Shown here one piece after another: positions 6,827 to 10,045 of a DNA stretch of 10,045 nucleotides (its first letter is position 1; each line of letters starts with the position of its first letter). Source of the DNA: Duncaniella sp. (GTDB lineage Bacteria; Bacteroidota; Bacteroidia; Bacteroidales; Muribaculaceae); NCBI RefSeq assembly GCF_029054785.1, contig NZ_JAIDEN010000041.1, forward strand, positions 1 to 10,045. The letters run 5' to 3'. The position numbers and the translations under genes were made by a program. The notes under the pieces are model-generated. The model saw nothing but the letters and a program-made list of their open reading frames with translations, had not been told where the DNA came from and did no database searches.

Positions 6827-6988
6827 AGAGGTTGTTTAAAAACAAGAGTTAAAATCTGAGCGAAAGTTTTGAGGTGGATATGGTTCTGAATTGAAGGAGC
6901 ATAGCTCGCTATGCTCCTTTCTCATTTGAAACAATTTATCTAAAAGATACACCACTCGGATTTTAACTCTTGTTTTTAAACGACCTCT
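6827..6988. mobile_element. 162-bp MITE-like palindromic element
   Basis: The ends are 34-bp inverted repeats: 6827-6860 against 6955-6988, matching at 32 of 34 positions with core GTTTAAAAACAAGAGTT. In the middle sits a perfect 12-bp inverted repeat with a 2-base loop (6894-6919). The segments between arms and centre (6861-6893 and 6920-6954) pair only loosely. There is no ORF inside. AATT occurs on both sides (6822-6825 and 6989-6992) and could be a target duplication, though it is short and self-complementary. The element lies between divergent genes, so it is not placed as a terminator for either. A non-autonomous transposable element or folded intergenic repeat is the best reading. The 100 bases to its left (6720-6826) show nothing I can name. 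Confidence 0.7.
6894..6919. repeat. Central hairpin of the 162-bp element
   Basis: AAGGAGCATAGC (6894-6905) and GCTATGCTCCTT (6908-6919) are perfect inverted repeats around TC. The palindrome lies close to the exact middle of the element, so the whole unit can fold as one long interrupted hairpin or cruciform. Confidence 0.9.
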
Positions 6989-7014
6989 AATTTTCAAGAG
7001 TTACGAAATAAGAT

Positions 7015-7022
7015 TAACTTTG
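7015..7022 (+). promoter_or_regulatory. -7 promoter element of the sensor kinase gene
   Basis: TAACTTTG matches TAnnTTTG exactly. The ATG at 7027 begins only 4 bases after the box, so the transcript would begin at or very near the start codon (leaderless or nearly so). The -33 position (about 6990-6994, sequence TTTT) directly abuts the end of the palindromic element at 6988. Confidence 0.6.
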
Positions 7023-7026
7023 TGAA

Positions 7027-8058
7027 ATGAAATTCTTTCAGAAAAAAATAGACCGAATCATAGACTGGACTTTCTGTCTGGTCTATATGCCCTTGCTGAT
7101 CGTGCTGAGTCCTGCCTACTACTGGCTTTCGGACTGGCCGGAGTTCACATGGCTGCTGATCGCCTGTCTCTACGGCGACTATTTTGCCATCCGTCTGCTC
7201 CACGTGCCGAAACTCTTTGTAGAGAGGAAATACTGGGTGATAGCCGTTATTCTTGTGGTGCTGATCATCGGCAACTATATCCTGACGCAATACAAGCTGC
7301 CGGAGGTTACTTTCAACGCCGAGTCGCTCACGGCTCTCTATAACCAGATCAGGACTTACAGCCAGGCCATCGGGACTTGGATGATGTTCTCGCTCGTCAT
7401 GGGCTATGCGCTCTCCATGTCGTTCATCCAGGAGCTGTATCAGCAGCTGATGTTGAAAAAGGAGTTCGAGTTGCAGAAAAACACCGCCGAACTTGCGGTC
7501 TACAAGGCTCAGATCAATCCGCACTTCCTCTTCAATACGCTCAATTCGCTTTACAGCATGCTCATCGGCACCTCCGAGCGGGCCGAGGCTGCTTTTGTGA
7601 AGTTCATCGAACTGGTGAAATATACCTATACCGGAGTCGACCGCGATACCGTGGCGCTGCGCGACGAGATCCGCTATATCCGCAACTATATCGACCTCCA
7701 GTCGCTGAGGCTTAACGGCCACACGAAAGTCTCCTTTTTCTGCGATGTCGATGACGAGGAGGCCCGCATCCCGCCGATGGTCATGATGACATTTCTGGAG
7801 AATGTCTTCAAATACGGGGTCTCTACCCACCGAGACTGCCTGATCGACATCCGTCTGACTCTCAAGGAGGGGCTGCTGGAATTCAGGACCGAAAACGACA
7901 TTGTCAAGCGGGTCGACGAGTTCCGCACCGAGGCCCCTGTCGGGCTGGAGAACTGCCGGGCGCGTCTTGCGAGCCTTTTCGGCAACGATTCGGAACTGAA
8001 GGCCGAGGAGCAGGACGGCAAATTTATTGTGGACCTGAAAATAAGAGTTAAGAACTGA
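7027..8058 (+). CDS. LytS/YehU-family sensor histidine kinase, four membrane helices
   Basis: Inner-membrane sensor kinase that autophosphorylates on histidine and passes phosphate to a response regulator. Four hydrophobic segments lie at about residues 15-33, 38-58, 69-87 and 114-134, with no sizeable periplasmic sensor domain. A short coiled-coil-like linker (135-160) leads to the His_kinase (PF06580) signature AQINPHFLFNTLNSLYSML, with phosphoacceptor His166. The ATPase region follows, with N-box-like FLENVFKYG (Asn259) and the late glycine motif VGLENCRARLASLFG (305-319). The classical DNG G1 motif is replaced by RTENDIV (287-293), a simplification I believe is common in Bacteroidota members. 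Length 343 is typical. The partner LytTR regulator gene lies 88 bp downstream. The stimulus is unknown; in related pairs it is often linked to the envelope or to transported nutrients. Confidence 0.93.
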   Translation: MKFFQKKIDRIIDWTFCLVYMPLLIVLSPAYYWLSDWPEFTWLLIACLYGDYFAIRLLHVPKLFVERKYWVIAVILVVLIIGNYILTQYKLPEVTFNAESLTALYNQIRTYSQAIGTWMMFSLVMGYALSMSFIQELYQQLMLKKEFELQKNTAELAVYKAQINPHFLFNTLNSLYSMLIGTSERAEAAFVKFIELVKYTYTGVDRDTVALRDEIRYIRNYIDLQSLRLNGHTKVSFFCDVDDEEARIPPMVMMTFLENVFKYGVSTHRDCLIDIRLTLKEGLLEFRTENDIVKRVDEFRTEAPVGLENCRARLASLFGNDSELKAEEQDGKFIVDLKIRVKN

Positions 8059-8146
8059 GTGGCGTATCTTTCAGATAAATTATTGCAAATGAGATGCCAA
8101 GGCTCAGGTAACTAACTATTGTCATTAAATAACTTCTAAGCCTCTC

Positions 8147-8845
8147 ATGATTAACCGTAAGCTCAGATGTGTAGCCATTGACGACGAACCTCTCGCATTG
8201 GACATTATCTCGAAGTTCTGTGAACGCTTCGGCGGTATCGAACTTTCAGTCTACTCCAACCCCGAAGAGGGGCTGGAGGTCATAAAGAAGGGAGATTTCG
8301 ACCTGGCTTTTCTTGATGTTGAGATGGAGGGTGTCAACGGCCTGACAATCGCCTCGCATGTCCCTTCGGAAGCCTGTTTCATATTCACCACGGCCTATCT
8401 TGACTATGCTTTCGACGGATTCAACCTCAATGCCGTCGACTATCTCCACAAGCCCTTTGCCTATGACCGTTTCAGGCTTGCAGTCGAGAAGGCCATCAGA
8501 AACCTTGAATACAACGAGCATGTGCAGGCCGACAAGTGTATTGTGGTCAAGCAGGAGTATAACAATGTCTCCATTCCGCTTTCTGACATCGTCTATATCG
8601 AGGCGATGGAGAGTTATTCGAAGATTTTCCGCGTTGACGGAACCTGCACCCTTTCGCGTGTGATCCTTAAGACAATAGGCGGGATGCTTCCGCCGAAACG
8701 GTTTGTAAGGATCCACAGGTCGTTTATCATCGCCGTCGACAAGATCCGCAGTTTCAGCCGTCAGAGCGTCACGATGACCAACGGGGTTGTGGTTCCCGTG
8801 GGGCGTCAGTATAGCGCCGACCTCGCCGCAAGGCTTCAGGCGTGA
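8147..8845 (+). CDS. LytTR-family response regulator
   Basis: Cytosolic DNA-binding response regulator, the cognate partner of the sensor kinase just upstream. The receiver domain (about 7-120) has the acidic pair D12-D13 in VAIDDEP, phosphoacceptor Asp57 in FLDVEM, Thr81 in FTTAY, and Lys102 in DYLHKPF. The output domain (about 132-232) is LytTR: IVYIEAMESYSKIF (148-161), then F186-V-R-I-H-R-S-F and a closing GVVVPVGRQYSADL. LytTR proteins bind spaced direct repeats through beta strands rather than a helix-turn-helix. At 232 residues the length is normal. The 88-bp gap after the kinase holds only TATCTTTC (8065-8072), a one-mismatch -7 box, so co-transcription with the kinase is the simplest view. 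Target genes are not evident, and I found no obvious LytTR site pair in the window. Confidence 0.95.
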   Translation: MINRKLRCVAIDDEPLALDIISKFCERFGGIELSVYSNPEEGLEVIKKGDFDLAFLDVEMEGVNGLTIASHVPSEACFIFTTAYLDYAFDGFNLNAVDYLHKPFAYDRFRLAVEKAIRNLEYNEHVQADKCIVVKQEYNNVSIPLSDIVYIEAMESYSKIFRVDGTCTLSRVILKTIGGMLPPKRFVRIHRSFIIAVDKIRSFSRQSVTMTNGVVVPVGRQYSADLAARLQA

Positions 8846-8863
8846 AAGGCGTTTGTAGAAACC

Positions 8864-8908
8864 GACAGCGCGACCGGATCTCAGTCAGAGAGGTCCGGTC
8901 GCGCTGTC
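8864..8908. terminator. Bidirectional terminator-like hairpin between convergent genes
   Basis: GACAGCGCGACCGGA (8864-8878) and TCCGGTCGCGCTGTC (8894-8908) form a perfect 15-bp, GC-rich stem with a 15-base loop. TCTC/GAGA inside the loop can extend the stem past a small bulge. It lies 18 bp after the response regulator stop and 16 bp after the minus-strand gene's stop, so it can serve both. There is no long U-run on either side; the minus strand continues GGTTTC. Confidence 0.75.
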
Positions 8909-8924
8909 ATTGTCTGCATCCGGT

Positions 8925-9776
8925 TCAGTGCAGACGGCTGTAATCGTCGTCGGAAACGGGTTCGAGCCACACGTTGGAACTTTCCTCGCCCGGAATTTCG
9001 AAGGCCAGATGGGCGAACCAGGAGTCTGAGGCCGCACCATGCCAGTGCTTTACGTTGGCTGGAATGTGGACCACGGTGCCGGGGAGAATCTCGACGGCTT
9101 CTTTGCCCTCTTCCTGATACCATCCGCGGCCTGCGACCCCGACGAGCATCTGGCCTCCGCCTTTAGTGGCCTTGTGGATGTGCCAGTTGTTACGGCAGCC
9201 CGGTTCGAAGGTCACGTTGAAAAACGGTATCTGCGAGTCGGAGATCTGTGCGAGGTAGCTTCGGCCTGAGAAGTATTGCCCGAAAGGGTTGGGAGATCCG
9301 ATCGGGAAAATCATTCCGCGCTCGAATTCGGCTTTCGCGTCGTCGCCGCTGATCTCGTCGGCCCACACTTCTTTGGCCAGCCGGAAAGCAGCCCAGGCTT
9401 TGGGCCATCCGGCATAAAAGGCGATGTGGGTGATGGCTTCGGCGATCTCCGTGCGGCTGATGCCATTGGCTTTGGCTGTCTGAAGATGATAGGTCAGGGA
9501 GCTGTCGGTCAGGCCCTGGCTGATGAGGGCGGTGACGGTTATGAGGCTTCGGTCGCGGAGGCTGAGCAGATTGTTGCGGCTCCAGACTTCACCGAAAAGA
9601 ATGTCGTCGTTGACGCGGGCAAATTCCGGGGCGAAGTCGCCTAACTGGTCGCGTCCGGCGGTCTGGACTATTTTTACGCCCAGGCTGTTGTCTGAATTGT
9701 TGCTTTGTGCCATAGTGGTGGTGAAGTTGGTTGTCAGTATGGTGGCTGACATGATTAGAGAGAACGGAATTTTCAT
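8925..9776 (-). CDS. Exported carboxymuconolactone decarboxylase-like/cupin fusion protein
   Basis: Residues 1-24 resemble a signal peptide ending TTMAQ-S, so the protein is probably exported to the periplasm. Domain 1 (about 48-135) is carboxymuconolactone decarboxylase/AhpD-like: LRDRSLITVTALISQG, then H97-L-Q-T-A-K-A-N-G and a closing AGWPKAWAAF. No CxxC redox pair is present, so AhpD-type peroxidase chemistry is unlikely. Domain 2 (about 185-258) is a cupin: W198-H199-I-H201 in motif 1 and PGTVVHIPANVKHWH (H244, H246) in motif 2. The usual motif-1 Glu is missing; GGGQM stands there, so metal would be held by histidines and perhaps Gln209. The function is unknown; general knowledge suggests small-molecule or lactone/quinone chemistry. 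The ATG at 9776 fits the promoter at 9806. Single gene, convergent with the two-component pair. Confidence 0.88.
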   Translation of the reverse strand: MKIPFSLIMSATILTTNFTTTMAQSNNSDNSLGVKIVQTAGRDQLGDFAPEFARVNDDILFGEVWSRNNLLSLRDRSLITVTALISQGLTDSSLTYHLQTAKANGISRTEIAEAITHIAFYAGWPKAWAAFRLAKEVWADEISGDDAKAEFERGMIFPIGSPNPFGQYFSGRSYLAQISDSQIPFFNVTFEPGCRNNWHIHKATKGGGQMLVGVAGRGWYQEEGKEAVEILPGTVVHIPANVKHWHGAASDSWFAHLAFEIPGEESSNVWLEPVSDDDYSRLH

Positions 9777-9798
9777 GCTGTGGCTGATGATTTTTGTG

Positions 9799-9806
9799 CA
9801 AAGTTA
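9799..9806 (-). promoter_or_regulatory. -7 promoter element of the CMD/cupin gene
   Basis: On the minus strand this reads TAACTTTG, an exact TAnnTTTG match 22 bp before the ATG. No clear TTTG is found at the expected -33 distance; TTGG at 9835-9832 is slightly too far. Confidence 0.65.
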
Positions 9807-9892
9807 GGGCAATCGCGTCTTTTGTATGTTACCAATAGGCAGGACCTTTGTACCATTTTTGTAGATTCCGTCGGCGAGATGATGGGACGATG

Positions 9893-9921
9893 GTAAATCA
9901 GTGTCCTCCGGACACTTTTTT
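9893..9921 (+). terminator. U-tailed hairpin, first copy of a palindromic repeat
   Basis: GTGTCC (9901-9906) and GGACAC (9910-9915) form a 6-bp stem with loop TCC, followed at once by six T (9916-9921), the layout of an intrinsic terminator on the plus strand. GTAAATCA precedes it at 9893-9900. No plus-strand gene leads into it within the window: the nearest, the response regulator, ends over 1 kb away with a minus-strand gene between. It shares its sequence with the second copy at 9982-10004, so it may be a repeat element rather than a working terminator. Confidence 0.55.
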
Positions 9922-9936
9922 GGGGGATTGTTTTTC

Positions 9937-9975
9937 CCCGTGACACCTGCGCGCTGTGCGCTGCGGTGTCACGGG
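9937..9975. repeat. Long intergenic hairpin
   Basis: CCCGTGACACC (9937-9947) and GGTGTCACGGG (9965-9975) are perfect 11-bp inverted repeats. The 17 bases between them can pair further (GC and GCGC with matching partners, a TGT loop, single-base bulges at 9948 and 9962), making one nearly continuous stem. No CDS overlaps it. GGGGA (9923-9927) could alternatively pair with TCCCC (9935-9939), competing with the hairpin base. Confidence 0.8.
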
Positions 9976-9981
9976 CTACGA

Positions 9982-10004
9982 GTAAATCTGCGTCCTCCGG
10001 ACGC
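9982..10004. repeat. Second copy of the GTAAATC-hairpin repeat
   Basis: GTAAATCT followed by GCGTCC-TCC-GGACGC matches the copy at 9893-9915 at 20 of 23 positions. Two of the three differences are a paired change in the stem (T-A to C-G), so pairing is preserved. No T-run follows this copy. Confidence 0.75.
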
Positions 10005-10009
10005 GCGCG

Positions 10010-10045
10010 GGTTGATTCGGGGCGCGTTGGTTGATTCGGGTTGAT
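10010..10045. repeat. Short tandem repeat truncated by the window end
   Basis: GGTTGATTCGGG occurs at 10010-10021 and 10029-10040, and a third copy begins GGTTGAT at 10039 before the window stops. The copies are 19 and then 10 bases apart, so the array is irregular. Its extent beyond the window is unknown. Confidence 0.6.

Noticed and set aside
6894..6919. Intrinsic terminator for a neighbouring gene
   Set aside because: Both neighbouring genes are transcribed away from it, and no U-run suitable for termination follows; it is better explained as the core of the 162-bp palindromic element.
6994..7830. Minus-strand 278-codon open frame opposite the sensor kinase gene
   Set aside because: The plus strand encodes a clear histidine kinase with all main motifs; the antisense frame resembles no known domain and reflects codon bias.
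8065..8072. Separate promoter (TATCTTTC) for the response regulator gene
   Set aside because: It misses the final conserved G of TAnnTTTG and has no matching -33 box; co-transcription with the kinase is simpler.

Overview
The window reads as a chromosomal segment of a Bacteroidota bacterium, most likely order Bacteroidales. Several genes are preceded by the Bacteroidales -7 promoter element TAnnTTTG (at 86, 3071, 7015 on +; 6695 and 9806 on -), and no start codon has a Shine-Dalgarno sequence. The gene content also fits: a DUF1343/NamZ lipoprotein, a LytS/LytTR two-component pair and an AAA_14/DUF4143 ATPase. The fairly high GC of the housekeeping genes would suit Muribaculaceae, but that family assignment is a guess.

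Layout. (1) 86-2891, plus strand: a housekeeping run of dCMP deaminase, an S41 C-terminal processing protease and 5-formyltetrahydrofolate cyclo-ligase. (2) 2892-4383, plus strand: a visibly more AT-rich module with six 18-bp near-palindromes at an exact 23-bp period, a -7 promoter box, and one gene for an AAA_14/DUF4143 ATPase with a PD-(D/E)XK-like C-terminal motif. (3) 6719-4387, minus strand: a promoter, a NamZ-like (DUF1343, GH171) exo-N-acetylmuramidase lipoprotein and a BadF-family amino-sugar kinase, together a likely peptidoglycan-sugar salvage operon. (4) 6720-7026: the divergent intergenic region. It holds a 162-bp MITE-like element with 34-bp terminal inverted repeats and a central hairpin; I see nothing in 6720-6826. 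(5) 7015-8845, plus strand: a four-helix LytS-family sensor kinase and a LytTR response regulator. (6) 8864-8908: a 15-bp-stem hairpin between convergent genes. (7) 9806-8925, minus strand: an exported carboxymuconolactone-decarboxylase/cupin fusion protein. (8) 9893-10045: an intergenic cluster of palindromic repeats, including a U-tailed hairpin with no obvious upstream plus-strand gene and two repeat copies with a compensatory base change, then a short tandem repeat cut by the window edge.

The parts most worth a second look are the 23-bp repeat array coupled to the DUF4143 ATPase, the 162-bp palindromic element beside the sensor-kinase promoter, the NamZ-kinase pair, and the palindromic cluster at the right end. 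The rest looks like ordinary Bacteroidales chromosome. All family assignments come from motif recognition by eye, without database searches.
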